A stretch of DNA of 64,000 nt from Allocoleopsis franciscana PCC 7113 (lineage in GTDB: Bacteria > Cyanobacteriota > Cyanobacteriia > Cyanobacteriales > Coleofasciculaceae): positions 285,501-349,500 of the forward strand of contig NC_019738.1 in assembly GCF_000317515.1 (NCBI RefSeq). The letters are read 5' to 3'. Both the position numbers and the translations under genes were made by a program. The notes under the pieces were generated by a model. The model saw only the letters and a list, made by a program, of their open reading frames with translations, had not been told where the DNA came from and made no database searches. Position 1 is the stretch's first letter. Each line of letters starts with the position of its first letter. Below, piece after piece: positions 30,144 to 38,762 of this stretch.

Positions 30144-30458
30144 ATGAGTCCATTAAAGAAAACTTATGTTCTGAAGCTCTATGTCGCTGGAAACACACCC
30201 AACTCCGTCAGGGCTTTGAAAACACTAAAAACGATTCTAGAACAGGAATTTCAAGGGGTTTATGCTCTCAAGGTGATTGATGTATTAAAAAGCCCACAGC
30301 TAGCTGAGGAAGATAAAATTTTGGCGACCCCCACTCTGTCGAAAGTCTTGCCGCCTCCTGTCCGCAAAATTATTGGTGATCTTTCAGACCGAGAAAAAGT
30401 CTTGATCGGATTGGATCTACTTTATGAGGAACTACAGGAAGGGGAAGCAGACGATTAG
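30144..30458 (+). CDS. kaiB: Circadian clock protein KaiB
   Basis: A 104-aa KaiB, the thioredoxin-like fold-switching protein that binds phosphorylated KaiC and sequesters KaiA. The sequence is near-identical to the S. elongatus protein across [39 protein letters not shown] and [21 protein letters not shown]. The ORF can be extended upstream to a TTG at 30126, but the ATG at 30144 gives the conserved MSPLKKTY start and is chosen. It lies 93 nt ahead of kaiC and is probably co-transcribed with it. Confidence 0.98.
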   Translation: MSPLKKTYVLKLYVAGNTPNSVRALKTLKTILEQEFQGVYALKVIDVLKSPQLAEEDKILATPTLSKVLPPPVRKIIGDLSDREKVLIGLDLLYEELQEGEADD

Positions 30459-30551
30459 AAAATTGAATAAATAGCAGACTTTGGGTCTGTATAGGCTAAA
30501 ATACATATTTTCTTTTCCTTTGAGTAATATCTTTGTTTTAGATCGATAAAT

Positions 30552-32111
30552 ATGAGTCAACTTAACCCCACTGAGCCAAAGCCAGACGAATCTGCATTAA
30601 TGGGAGTCCAGAAAATACGGACTTTGATCGAAGGCTTCGATGATATCAGTCATGGGGGCCTACCAGTTGGTCGAACCACATTAGTCAGTGGAACATCAGG
30701 CACGGGTAAAACCTTGTTAGCCGTTCAGTTTCTTTATAACGGTATTATCTACTTTGATGATGCCGGTGTTTTTGTTACCTTTGAAGAATCTCCTACAGAT
30801 ATCATTAAAAATGCCTATAGTTTTGGTTGGGACTTACAAAAATTAATTAATGATGGCAAGCTATTTATATTAGATGCTTCACCCGATCCGGAGGGACAAG
30901 AAGTTGTAGGAAACTTCGATCTTTCTGCTTTAATTGAGCGAATTCAGTATGCGATTCGTAAATACAAAGCCAAGCGAGTTTCTATTGACTCGATTACCGC
31001 AATATTTCAGCAGTATGATGCTGCCTCGGTAGTAAGGCGAGAAATTTTTCGCTTAGTGGCACGCCTCAAACAAATTGGCGTAACCACAGTCATGACGACA
31101 GAACGAATTGAAGAGTATGGGCCGGTAGCGCGGTTTGGGGTTGAAGAGTTTGTTTCAGATAATGTGGTGATTGTGCGTAACGTTTTAGAAGGAGAACGTC
31201 GCCGTCGTACCATGGAAATTCTCAAGCTGCGCGGCACAACTCACATGAAAGGAGAATATCCTTTTACGATGACGAATCAGGGCATTAATATCTTCCCCTT
31301 AGGAGCGATGCGATTGACTCAGCGTTCTTCTAATGCCCGTGTCTCTTCTGGGGTTAAAACTCTGGATGAAATGTGCGGGGGTGGTTTTTTCAAAGATTCA
31401 ATTATTCTGGCAACGGGGGCGACTGGTACGGGCAAAACCTTGTTAGTTAGTAAGTTTATTGAAGATGCCTGCTTACGAGGCGATCGCGCTATTCTTTTCG
31501 CTTACGAGGAATCACGAGCTCAGCTATCTCGGAATGCTTATTCTTGGGGGATTGATTTTGAAGATTTGGAACACAAGGGATTACTGAAAATCCTTTGTAC
31601 TTATCCCGAATCAGCCGGGTTAGAAGACCATTTACAAATCATTAAATCGGAGATTGCTGAGTTCAAGCCATCTCGAATTGCAATTGATTCGCTTTCAGCA
31701 TTGGCACGGGGAGTTAGTAATAACGCTTTTCGGCAATTTGTAATTGGTGTAACTGGCTACGCCAAGCAAGAAGAAATTACTGGCTTTTTCACCAATACAA
31801 CTGACCAATTTATGGGTTCCCACTCAATTACAGATTCCCATATTTCTACGATTACGGACACAATTTTGATGTTGCAATACGTGGAAATTCGAGGGGAAAT
31901 GTCCCGTGCCATTAACGTCTTTAAAATGCGGGGTTCCTGGCACGATACGGCGATTCGGGAGTATACCATCAGTGAGGAGGGACCAGATATCAAAGATTCG
32001 TTCCGCAATTACGAACGAATTATTAGTGGTTCTCCCACTCGTATTGCTGTGGATGAAAAGAGTGAACTTTCCCGGATTGTTCAGGGAGTTCGTGGCAAGT
32101 CAGAGGAATAA
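30552..32111 (+). CDS. kaiC: Circadian clock ATPase/kinase KaiC
   Basis: A 519-aa double-domain RecA-like ATPase, the same length as in S. elongatus. CI has Walker A GTSGTGKT (Lys53) and catalytic Glu78-Glu79. CII has Walker A GATGTGKT and the EE pair in FAYEESRAQ. The phosphorylation cluster ITDSHIST gives Thr427, Ser432 and Thr433, which correspond to Thr426/Ser431/Thr432 of S. elongatus with an offset of one. The A-loop and KaiA-binding tail (SPTRIAVDEKSELSRIV) is present, so this is a complete, typical KaiC1. Its hexamer drives the clock output. The gene is followed at once by a minus-strand accessory island. Confidence 0.98.
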   Translation: MSQLNPTEPKPDESALMGVQKIRTLIEGFDDISHGGLPVGRTTLVSGTSGTGKTLLAVQFLYNGIIYFDDAGVFVTFEESPTDIIKNAYSFGWDLQKLINDGKLFILDASPDPEGQEVVGNFDLSALIERIQYAIRKYKAKRVSIDSITAIFQQYDAASVVRREIFRLVARLKQIGVTTVMTTERIEEYGPVARFGVEEFVSDNVVIVRNVLEGERRRRTMEILKLRGTTHMKGEYPFTMTNQGINIFPLGAMRLTQRSSNARVSSGVKTLDEMCGGGFFKDSIILATGATGTGKTLLVSKFIEDACLRGDRAILFAYEESRAQLSRNAYSWGIDFEDLEHKGLLKILCTYPESAGLEDHLQIIKSEIAEFKPSRIAIDSLSALARGVSNNAFRQFVIGVTGYAKQEEITGFFTNTTDQFMGSHSITDSHISTITDTILMLQYVEIRGEMSRAINVFKMRGSWHDTAIREYTISEEGPDIKDSFRNYERIISGSPTRIAVDEKSELSRIVQGVRGKSEE

Positions 32112-32171
32112 TTCAGGATGTATGGTTGTCCTTGGCGCGTCAATAACTTCTATAAAGATGGTATCTATAAG

Positions 32172-32468
32172 CTAGTTTTGCAGAATGTAGTGACCGATAA
32201 TCTCTTTGAGTTCTTGAGGCGCTTCAATGGCAATAGCCGCTCCCAAATCGGGACGGACAACCCACCACCAAACTAAGGTTTCCAAAAGGTTGAGTGGCTC
32301 ATTATTGGGACACCATTCGATGAACGATTCATTCACGCCAATAATATTGGCACAAAGGTCATTGGCTATAGCAACACGCTCATCGAGTTGATCGAACTGG
32401 ACGATGTCTTGCCAACGAACTTCATTGGAAATGGATTTTAAGATGGATTGTACGTCTAGGGTAAGCAT
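32172..32468 (-). CDS. Putative immunity protein for the WHH-type toxin
   Basis: A 98-aa acidic protein of unrecognised family with several Trp residues (LLETLVWWWVVRPDLG). Its ATG overlaps the stop of the upstream toxin-like gene by one base (TAATG), the usual arrangement for toxin-immunity pairs. Small size, acidic nature and tight coupling suggest it neutralises that nuclease; the assignment rests on context and not on a family match. Confidence 0.55.
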   Translation of the reverse strand: MLTLDVQSILKSISNEVRWQDIVQFDQLDERVAIANDLCANIIGVNESFIEWCPNNEPLNLLETLVWWWVVRPDLGAAIAIEAPQELKEIIGHYILQN

Positions 32469-32755
32469 TAAACGATTTCTCCAAAAGTTTGAATAACTCT
32501 AATGCCAAAGTCTTGTTGTTCTTCAAAAGATTGAGTACTGAGCCATTCTCTAACTGTGATATCTGATGAGTCGCTTAGAGCGGGTTGTACAGAATTGTAG
32601 AAATTGGTGATTTCTTGATGAATCGAGCCTTTCCCATGTGCGAGTCGAACCAGATTACCTGTGTTATGGATTGCTACAGCACCGAATCTCTGTAAATTTG
32701 ATGTGGTTTGTCCGGCAATATGATGCCAAGTATGTCCCGTGCCAGCAGCGCCCAT
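32468..32755 (-). CDS. Orphan C-terminal toxin tip, WHH-type HNH/EndoVII nuclease (5'-truncated)
   Basis: A 95-aa protein with the signature GHTWHHIAGQ, then NLQRFGAVAIHNTGNLV and later His residues (KGSIHQEITNFY). This matches the tip nuclease of polymorphic toxins in the HNH/EndoVII superfamily (WHH group), as I recall the family. In-frame codons upstream of the ATG, back to a TAG at 32795-32797, still encode toxin-like sequence (FKTFGEFKRA). The gene is therefore likely a fragment left from a larger delivery protein, now starting at an internal Met. No RHS, secretion or delivery domain is nearby. It is translationally coupled to the downstream putative immunity gene. Whether the fragment is active is unknown. 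Confidence 0.65.
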   Translation of the reverse strand: MGAAGTGHTWHHIAGQTTSNLQRFGAVAIHNTGNLVRLAHGKGSIHQEITNFYNSVQPALSDSSDITVREWLSTQSFEEQQDFGIRVIQTFGEIV

Positions 32756-33072
32756 TGCTCTTTTAAATTCACCAAACGTCTTAAAACCTTGACCCTACCT
32801 TTTGGGAGGAATTATGGTTCTTGATGCTAGCTCTCTAGCAAGTGGTCTGGCTATTTATTGTCTGGTTTCGTCTGTCACTTATGTTAGTTCGATCGCACTC
32901 CTCTACTCAATGGTATCTTTAGCGAGCGCTCCTCAGCTTCCCAGGGAAAACAACGTGCGATCGCATTTCCTTTATCTAGTTATAATTCAGCCTTAATCTT
33001 GCGTAGGAAGTAGAAGCGATCGCTCTTCCACTCACTTCCCTCTTTTCGTCTCAAAACATCTCTCCAAACGCA

Positions 33073-33435
33073 TTACGGTAAGGGTAAATACACAATCTGA
33101 TCTTGATATTCATCCTCCTCAGAGGCAAGAGCAGCTAATATCAATTCTTCTAAATTTTCGCCGACACTTAAATTAGGATTTAGAATAAAAATACCTGGCA
33201 CATGACGACCTAGCGCGATGTGGTCAACCAAGTGTACTGGCATAGAGGTGCGGTTATTGGTTACCAGCACAAAATTATTCTCTTCACACCAACAGAGAAT
33301 CTCTGGATCGAGGGTACTTCTCGGAGGTGTTTCCGGTTCTCCCACGACTTTGATAACGATATCGGGTTCTAGCTGTCTAATCTGATTGGGATAAAGGGGA
33401 TTAACATTTTCATCAATCAGATATTTAAGACTCAT
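33073..33435 (-). CDS. DUF5615-like PIN-fold toxin
   Basis: A 120-aa protein with the DUF5615 (Mut7-C-like PIN) pattern: LIDENVNP at the start, DPEILCWCEENNFVLVTNN in the middle and a conserved R-T-S-M-P motif. These proteins are predicted RNases and the toxin half of a common cyanobacterial pair with DUF433 proteins. The gene overlaps the upstream DUF433 gene by 11 nt, as expected for an antitoxin-toxin operon with the antitoxin first. Confidence 0.85.
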   Translation of the reverse strand: MSLKYLIDENVNPLYPNQIRQLEPDIVIKVVGEPETPPRSTLDPEILCWCEENNFVLVTNNRTSMPVHLVDHIALGRHVPGIFILNPNLSVGENLEELILAALASEEDEYQDQIVYLPLP

Positions 33436-33772
33436 TGGCTTGTTTCACTGCTCTTCGTGCTGCCCTCAATTGCCGGAGTTTTTCGGAAACGGGTGGGGGA
33501 TTAAGGCGCTGTTGTTCCCTCATTGTGTGACCGTGTTCGATCCAGTTTCTCATGTATTCGCTAATGGTTTTTCGGTCTTGAAGGTAATAAAGAATTGTGG
33601 CATAGACTTGTTCTAAAGTGAGCGAGGGGTAAGTTTGGGCAATTTCTTCTGGAGAGTGACCGCGATCGATGTAATCGTAAAGAATTGTTTCAATTCCGAT
33701 TCTTGACCCTTTGAGTCGAATATCCCCAGGAGCGAGGAAGTTGAAATAATCAGGAAGCTGTTGAGTGGACAT
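33425..33772 (-). CDS. DUF433 antitoxin-like protein
   Basis: A 115-aa protein with the DUF433 winged-helix core: RLKGSRIGIETILYDYIDRG, SPEEIAQTYPSLTLEQVYATILYYL. It probably binds DNA and neutralises the adjacent DUF5615 protein. First gene of a two-gene operon with an 11-nt overlap. The C-terminal ~40 residues are basic and helical and may hold the toxin-binding part. Confidence 0.85.
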   Translation of the reverse strand: MSTQQLPDYFNFLAPGDIRLKGSRIGIETILYDYIDRGHSPEEIAQTYPSLTLEQVYATILYYLQDRKTISEYMRNWIEHGHTMREQQRLNPPPVSEKLRQLRAARRAVKQANES

Positions 33773-33905
33773 TTATCAGATGCAAAGACTTCTATTAGGT
33801 TTGTTTTATCTTAGCGAAATGGTATTGTCGCGGTGATATATAGAGCGATCGCTTCTCAGTTTGCCAGGAAAAAAAAGGTGCGATCGCATTTCATACATCA
33901 AGTAA

Positions 33906-35021
33906 TCAATCAACCTTAAGCTCGCGCAGGAAGTAGAAGCGATCGCGCCTCCAATCGTCTCCCTCTTTTCGTCCCAAATAACCGGTTAAAGGCGAGGAAA
34001 GCTCAACTAGCATTTCGTGCAGTTTCTCTAACTTCAACGGTTGAGGTGGGTTGGAGATTGCATACGCACCATGAAGGGAATGGACACTGACCCTCTCATT
34101 ACCTGTGTTTTCTAGGTACGTTTTCACAAGCTGAACGATGTGCGATCGCAGCTTAATTTGGCTGGAAACCTGCTCAATATATTTTTCCACCTCATCATCA
34201 GCTTGTCCTGGCTTCAAATATTCCTTCAACTTAAACAAGTCTATTGAGTTGCGATACACAGCTTGAAGTTTGACCAGCTTTTCAAGAGTTTCGGGGTTGA
34301 TAATCGACATACTATGTATTGTTGCGGCGTCTGCTAGTTGCTGAGTCGGTTCACCGGGGCCAATGATTAATTTAGCCGTTTGCTTGAGTAGTTCTTCGTT
34401 TTTCAAGCGTAGCGTTCCCAGATTCAACAGTTGGACTGCCGTATCGTTAGGAATTTTTTTACCTGCCTTACACTCACCAACGAGCGGATAGGGTTTTGAG
34501 CAGAATAAATCTAAGCCACCAGCGCCCCCTTTGTGGGAGTAGTCAATGGTAAATCCTAGGAACTCAAGGCTATCGCGCACAACATTTTCAAAATCTGTTC
34601 CAGCTTGATAGTTGCTTTTTCCAGTATCTTGTTCTTTGCTGCGATTCCCTAAGTCAGCAATACTGTTTATCCAGGCAGGCTGGGAATTAAGTCGCTGGGT
34701 GGGTGAGTTGCTAGCCCACCCTAAGAATTGTCTAAGTTCATTATTCAGCGGTTGGGCATCTGGGTTGTCGAGTTGAGCGATCGCACTTTCCAACTCTTCC
34801 AATTCAGGATGCAATGGTGGCTCTAGCTTTTCCAGTTGGCGGCGGCGTTGGGTGAAGATGCGATCGCTCAATACTGGCGAAGATTCAGTAACACTCAGCG
34901 AATGCGGCAAAGGCACAAACCGAGGGTTAAAATTAACTGGCACTTCCAGTGGCTGAGGTAGCCTATAAACTCTTAGGTAAGCAAGAAAGATATTCCCCCG
35001 CTTTGAGAGAGTTTGCAGCAA
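33906..35021 (-). CDS. PD-(D/E)XK nuclease-like protein of a three-gene cassette
   Basis: A 371-aa protein. The central part (about 138-215) reads as a restriction-endonuclease fold: FENVVRDSLEFLGF, then GGLDLFC (Asp171), then LVGECKAGK (Glu183, Lys185), giving a D-x12-ExK triad. Flanking N- and C-terminal regions are unrecognised. No ATG is available near the start; TTG at 35021 has AAAGGA just before it. The reading frame is the same as that of the upstream ATPase: only one TAG and eight codons separate them. It is the last gene of the cassette with the ATPase and the winged-helix-like protein. Nuclease activity is predicted from motif only. Confidence 0.7.
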   Translation of the reverse strand: MLQTLSKRGNIFLAYLRVYRLPQPLEVPVNFNPRFVPLPHSLSVTESSPVLSDRIFTQRRRQLEKLEPPLHPELEELESAIAQLDNPDAQPLNNELRQFLGWASNSPTQRLNSQPAWINSIADLGNRSKEQDTGKSNYQAGTDFENVVRDSLEFLGFTIDYSHKGGAGGLDLFCSKPYPLVGECKAGKKIPNDTAVQLLNLGTLRLKNEELLKQTAKLIIGPGEPTQQLADAATIHSMSIINPETLEKLVKLQAVYRNSIDLFKLKEYLKPGQADDEVEKYIEQVSSQIKLRSHIVQLVKTYLENTGNERVSVHSLHGAYAISNPPQPLKLEKLHEMLVELSSPLTGYLGRKEGDDWRRDRFYFLRELKVD

Positions 35022-35045
35022 GGCTTCCTTTGTCCATACGGTTAG

Positions 35046-36974
35046 CTATATGTTCAGTTCGATGTTATCTACTGAATCAGATACAGTTTGAGGAATGCTA
35101 ACGGGCATATCTTCATCAAATAAGTTTTCAGGCTCTTGACCAGAAGGATCGCTTAGAATCTCTCGAATGAGAGGGTTATCAATCGCTAACCTCTTGTGCT
35201 GAATAAAATCGATAATTTGCTCCTCGCTCAACTCATAACTTTCACGGTTATCGTGAACAAACAAGATAGCTAAAAGAGGCTTTATGTCTTGAGCCTGCAA
35301 GAGTACCCACTCTCCGCCTTTCTGACTCAAAAGTTTTCTCACACCATCTCTAGCTGCTTTAGCCCCAGGATTAATTTTCTTGGAACGAACTAGGCAACCG
35401 CGAGTTAAGTCAAATTTTTCATAGTCAGTTAGCCGCTTTAATGCAGCTCCCTGATATTTCCCACCTGATTGCTGAAGAACAGCCACTCCAATCTTGACTG
35501 CTTTTTTATTTTCTTTACCGACAACTTTGAAGTGAATGTATCCTTTGTCAGCACTACTGGCTTGAATTTCTTCAATTTCATGAATTGTTACACCTTCTAA
35601 TGTTTGTTTTTTTATAGTCCGTAATGCTAACAATAAAGCATCAGCAATGGCATCATTATTCTCCTCCGACAATACATCTATATCACCTTCAATATTTGCC
35701 AGCTCTGTCTCGAAGTAAGGTTCAACAGGATGGGTGTCCCTTGTTGTTCCTGAACCACCATTACCTGAGCCTGTATTGTCCTTCCCTGTATCGTCATCTG
35801 AAATAGATACAACAAAATGTTCAGCACACCACTTCAAGACCGCTCTTATGGTAGGCTTACCCTTGCCAAGGTCTCTAAGTTTATTTTCATCAAATGGATA
35901 GAAAGGATGAGGTGGATTTAGTTGATTTTCTTCGTAAAAATCTTTCAACCAATAAAAAACTATTGCTAAAACATCATCAGAGTTCAGATAGTTTAAGGTG
36001 ATAGGTTGTCTGTCCCTTTGTTCACTTACCAGCCGATCAATAACCGCTTCTGCTTGTGGCAAAGTCTTAACCTGATCTCTCCAGGTTTCAGGATACATCG
36101 CCAGCAGCAAAACACCGCGTTCGAGGTTATTGTATAAATCTTTTGTTAAGTTGGCAATGACTTGTGCTGCTGTAAAGCCATTATCATCAGCGTCTGCAAT
36201 ATCTAATTCATCAAAGCAAATTACAGGAACTCTGTAGTCACTTGTTATATCTAGAATCTGGCGAATAGTGCTTAATGCTTCCGCTTCCTTGTCCTCTCTC
36301 TTGGGATTGGGGAGTACCATTGTCTCGGCTTGGGTCTGCGTTAATTCAAAGCCAGAGAGCCAATGAGTTGCATAGATAGCATGTGCAGAAGAGAGTGTCC
36401 AAAGAATAGCTTTCACTATGTAGGGATTGTTGATATGAGGCTTTATCTGAAGAATACAATCAGTGAAGTGTTCGACTACTTTGTTTGAATGTTTACTCAA
36501 CCATGATGGAAATAGACTAATATACTGCTGAGGTGTGTAATTCCATTTCTTTCCTTCGTTAATCAAAGTCGCTGCTAGTTCTTGCCACTGCATTACCCCT
36601 TGGTAACTACCAAATGCTCTGAGGCTAGACACTACAGTTTGCAGAAATTGATACTTAATTTGGTTCAGGTTGTCATACTTACTCATGTAGATAAACAAAG
36701 CACCAGTTTCTACCTGCAAACGGTGCCGAATCCGACTGATAATTTGGCTTTTTCCTAGCCCTTTTTCCGCCGTAATAGTAATGCCTACAACTTGACGTTG
36801 CCCTTGACGTACTTGTTTAACGGCTTCCAAAACAGCATTAGAGGCGTGAGCATTGATTGAAGGAACATCAGGAAAACTCTTTGCCCATATCTGCGGTGGT
36901 CTAACAACAGTATGACCTGCGAAGGGATTGTGATTTCTAATGAGGTTGTCGATATTAGATATAGTACTGGTCAT
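35046..36974 (-). CDS. P-loop ATPase of a three-gene cassette
   Basis: A 642-aa protein. The N-terminal ATPase has Walker A AEKGLGKS (Lys75) and Walker B VPVICFDELD (Asp255, Glu256), separated by a long helical insertion typical of STAND/ORC-like P-loop ATPases. An Arg-rich stretch (VSEQRDRQPITLNYL) follows. A Gly/Ser/Thr/Asp linker near 395-420 leads to a C-terminal domain (about 440-640) of unrecognised fold. It lies between the winged-helix gene (44 nt upstream) and the nuclease gene (25 nt downstream). The likely role is ATP-driven sensing or loading for the nuclease. I cannot assign it to a named defence system. Confidence 0.7.
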   Translation of the reverse strand: MTSTISNIDNLIRNHNPFAGHTVVRPPQIWAKSFPDVPSINAHASNAVLEAVKQVRQGQRQVVGITITAEKGLGKSQIISRIRHRLQVETGALFIYMSKYDNLNQIKYQFLQTVVSSLRAFGSYQGVMQWQELAATLINEGKKWNYTPQQYISLFPSWLSKHSNKVVEHFTDCILQIKPHINNPYIVKAILWTLSSAHAIYATHWLSGFELTQTQAETMVLPNPKREDKEAEALSTIRQILDITSDYRVPVICFDELDIADADDNGFTAAQVIANLTKDLYNNLERGVLLLAMYPETWRDQVKTLPQAEAVIDRLVSEQRDRQPITLNYLNSDDVLAIVFYWLKDFYEENQLNPPHPFYPFDENKLRDLGKGKPTIRAVLKWCAEHFVVSISDDDTGKDNTGSGNGGSGTTRDTHPVEPYFETELANIEGDIDVLSEENNDAIADALLLALRTIKKQTLEGVTIHEIEEIQASSADKGYIHFKVVGKENKKAVKIGVAVLQQSGGKYQGAALKRLTDYEKFDLTRGCLVRSKKINPGAKAARDGVRKLLSQKGGEWVLLQAQDIKPLLAILFVHDNRESYELSEEQIIDFIQHKRLAIDNPLIREILSDPSGQEPENLFDEDMPVSIPQTVSDSVDNIELNI

Positions 36975-37018
36975 AGGTTTGTGAAATGAGTAAGTGAGGA
37001 GTGAACGACAATTTAGAA

Positions 37019-37699
37019 TTACAGAAGTCTGGCATAGCAGCGTAATCCATCGAGCTCTGTGGTGATGGAATCTTCAATTTTGTCTGGAGCGCTGTCTTCT
37101 ACACTGCCGCCTTGAAGCTGAAAAATGTCATTAGCCTGCATCTCCATCAGCCACTCACTGAACTGGGAACGGCTAACCCGATCGCCTATTTCCCGCCGAA
37201 TCCGATAAATCGGCACCAAATCATCTAAGTTGTAGTCACGGTTCAGCCTTTCGTAGACTTCCAACGCTACTGGCTTAAACTGATCGTAGGATGCGATCGC
37301 CTTTTCCTTAGTCTTCGCTTTTGCAGCAGGAGTGCTGACAGCACCATCCATCTGTGCAATCCACCTGACTAAGGCATTAGCAACCCAAGTCCCGACAATC
37401 GTTCCCTCAAACTGAAGTTCAGGATTTTTCAGACACTCGCCTAGCCTTGCCACGCCTTGAGGAGAGAGAGAAAATTTATTTTTTTCACTTGCGATCGCGC
37501 CCTCTTTTTCCAATTCATCAAAGATTCCTTGATAGTCTGATGCCTTGTGACTCTTTTGTACAACTCGTTTAGTCAGTTGACCTTTCATCACTTCCGTCTT
37601 AGTTGCGCCCATATCCCACAAGGCAAGCAGCAAGCGAGTTTTGGCTTGCTGTTCGTTAACTCCTGAATCATTAGCTTTGGCTTTATTCTTTGCTGACAT
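37019..37699 (-). CDS. Winged-helix-like protein, first gene of the three-gene cassette
   Basis: A 226-aa protein, unrecognised by name. The first ~90 residues (LLLALWDMGATKTEVMKGQL ... FDELEKEGAIASEKNKFSLSPQGVARL) have the helix and beta-hairpin pattern of a winged helix, and a second such unit may lie near 165-200. This suggests DNA binding, either as an autoregulator or as the recognition subunit. It is preceded by an 18-bp palindrome and a 13-bp inverted repeat. The start ATG is 44 nt upstream-spaced from the ATPase gene on the same strand. Confidence 0.6.
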   Translation of the reverse strand: MSAKNKAKANDSGVNEQQAKTRLLLALWDMGATKTEVMKGQLTKRVVQKSHKASDYQGIFDELEKEGAIASEKNKFSLSPQGVARLGECLKNPELQFEGTIVGTWVANALVRWIAQMDGAVSTPAAKAKTKEKAIASYDQFKPVALEVYERLNRDYNLDDLVPIYRIRREIGDRVSRSQFSEWLMEMQANDIFQLQGGSVEDSAPDKIEDSITTELDGLRCYARLL

Positions 37700-37728
37700 T
37701 TTGATAATTCTCAGTAATTTGAGTGATA

Positions 37729-37849
37729 CGATAAAAGATTTACAGACTAATCCCTCAAGTTATTGTAACTACGCCGATTAAAAACAATAATCAGGAACGG
37801 CAATATATAATGCTTCCGTAAATTTACGGAAATCTAAAATCTTTTATCG
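37729..37849. promoter_or_regulatory. Operator-like inverted repeats upstream of the cassette
   Basis: A perfect 13-bp inverted repeat CGATAAAAGATTT (37729-37741) / AAATCTTTTATCG (37837-37849) encloses a perfect 18-bp palindrome TTCCGTAAATTTACGGAA (37814-37831). The left arm starts 30 nt before the cassette's first ATG. This fits a control region for a DNA-binding cassette protein, though a relic of a small mobile element cannot be excluded. Confidence 0.65.
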
Positions 37850-37951
37850 GTAGGTTGAGGGCGGGTTTTGGATAACAGTTATCGATTTACATAAAAATTG
37901 ATGGACTAAACCCACCCCTACAAACATATTGTTGAGGTTGCAATATCAGTA

Positions 37952-38725
37952 ATGAAATTTTTAGGAATTGACCTCGGCTGGACTTCAGGAGCAAGTGGTT
38001 TGTGCTGCCTAGAATGGTCAGATGGCAGCCTACAGCTACTAGATTTAAACCGACAGCAAACAACCACAGACATCCTAAATTGGGTAGACCAATGGACGGC
38101 ACCCAGCGAACCCGCCATGATTGCCGTCGATGCCCCCACCCTCATCCCCAACCTCACAGGGATGCGCCTACCCGACAAACTCACCCACCAGCACTTTCGT
38201 CACTATCACGCCGGTTGCTACCCCGCCAATCTCGGACGCCCCTTTGCCCAACACACCATCGAATTTGGTCTAGTCCTAGAAGCACGAGGCTTTACCCACG
38301 CCCCCATCATTACCCCCCAAATTCCAGGACGCTACCAAATCGAAGTCTATCCCCATCCTGCGATCGTGCATCTATTTGGGCTAACCCGCATCCTAAAATA
38401 CAAAAAAGGCAAACTCAGCGATCGCCGCTCAGAACTCCTGAAACTCCACCAATACATCCTCAACATCCTACCCACCCTCACCCCCTCCCTGTGCCCCCCG
38501 TCTCTGTGTGGTTCGTTCCCCCAGGAAATCCCCACCGCCGGAATCGCCCTCAAAGCCGTGGAAGACCAACTCGATAGCCTGATCTGCGCCTATGTCGCCG
38601 CCCACTGGTGGTACTGGGGAAGCGATCGCAACTGGGTACTCGGCGACAGCACCACCGGCTATATCGTCATTCCCGCCCCCACCATCAATCACTCAAAGCT
38701 GAGCGATCGCTTTGTGGCAAAATGA
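37952..38725 (+). CDS. DUF429 family protein (RNase H-like fold)
   Basis: A 257-aa protein with the DUF429 layout: [10 protein letters not shown] at the start (acidic residue in an RNase H-like strand), [12 protein letters not shown] in the middle, then [14 protein letters not shown] and a late acidic pair in [16 protein letters not shown]. Predicted nuclease-like; the biochemical function of the family is not known. It overlaps the longest form of the chlI ORF by 14 nt, but not the preferred chlI start. Confidence 0.85.
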   Translation: MKFLGIDLGWTSGASGLCCLEWSDGSLQLLDLNRQQTTTDILNWVDQWTAPSEPAMIAVDAPTLIPNLTGMRLPDKLTHQHFRHYHAGCYPANLGRPFAQHTIEFGLVLEARGFTHAPIITPQIPGRYQIEVYPHPAIVHLFGLTRILKYKKGKLSDRRSELLKLHQYILNILPTLTPSLCPPSLCGSFPQEIPTAGIALKAVEDQLDSLICAYVAAHWWYWGSDRNWVLGDSTTGYIVIPAPTINHSKLSDRFVAK

Positions 38726-38762
38726 TAAGCGTAAAGAAAAGATTAACTATCAGGTAATTGAA

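Noticed and set aside
32802-32996. 64-codon plus-strand ORF between the toxin tip and the DUF5615 gene
   Set aside because: Composition is not coding-like, it has no family resemblance, and part of it is HIP1-type repeat sequence.
38002-38577. 191-codon frame inside the DUF429 gene
   Set aside because: His/Pro/Arg-rich shadow frame caused by the C-rich DUF429 sequence.
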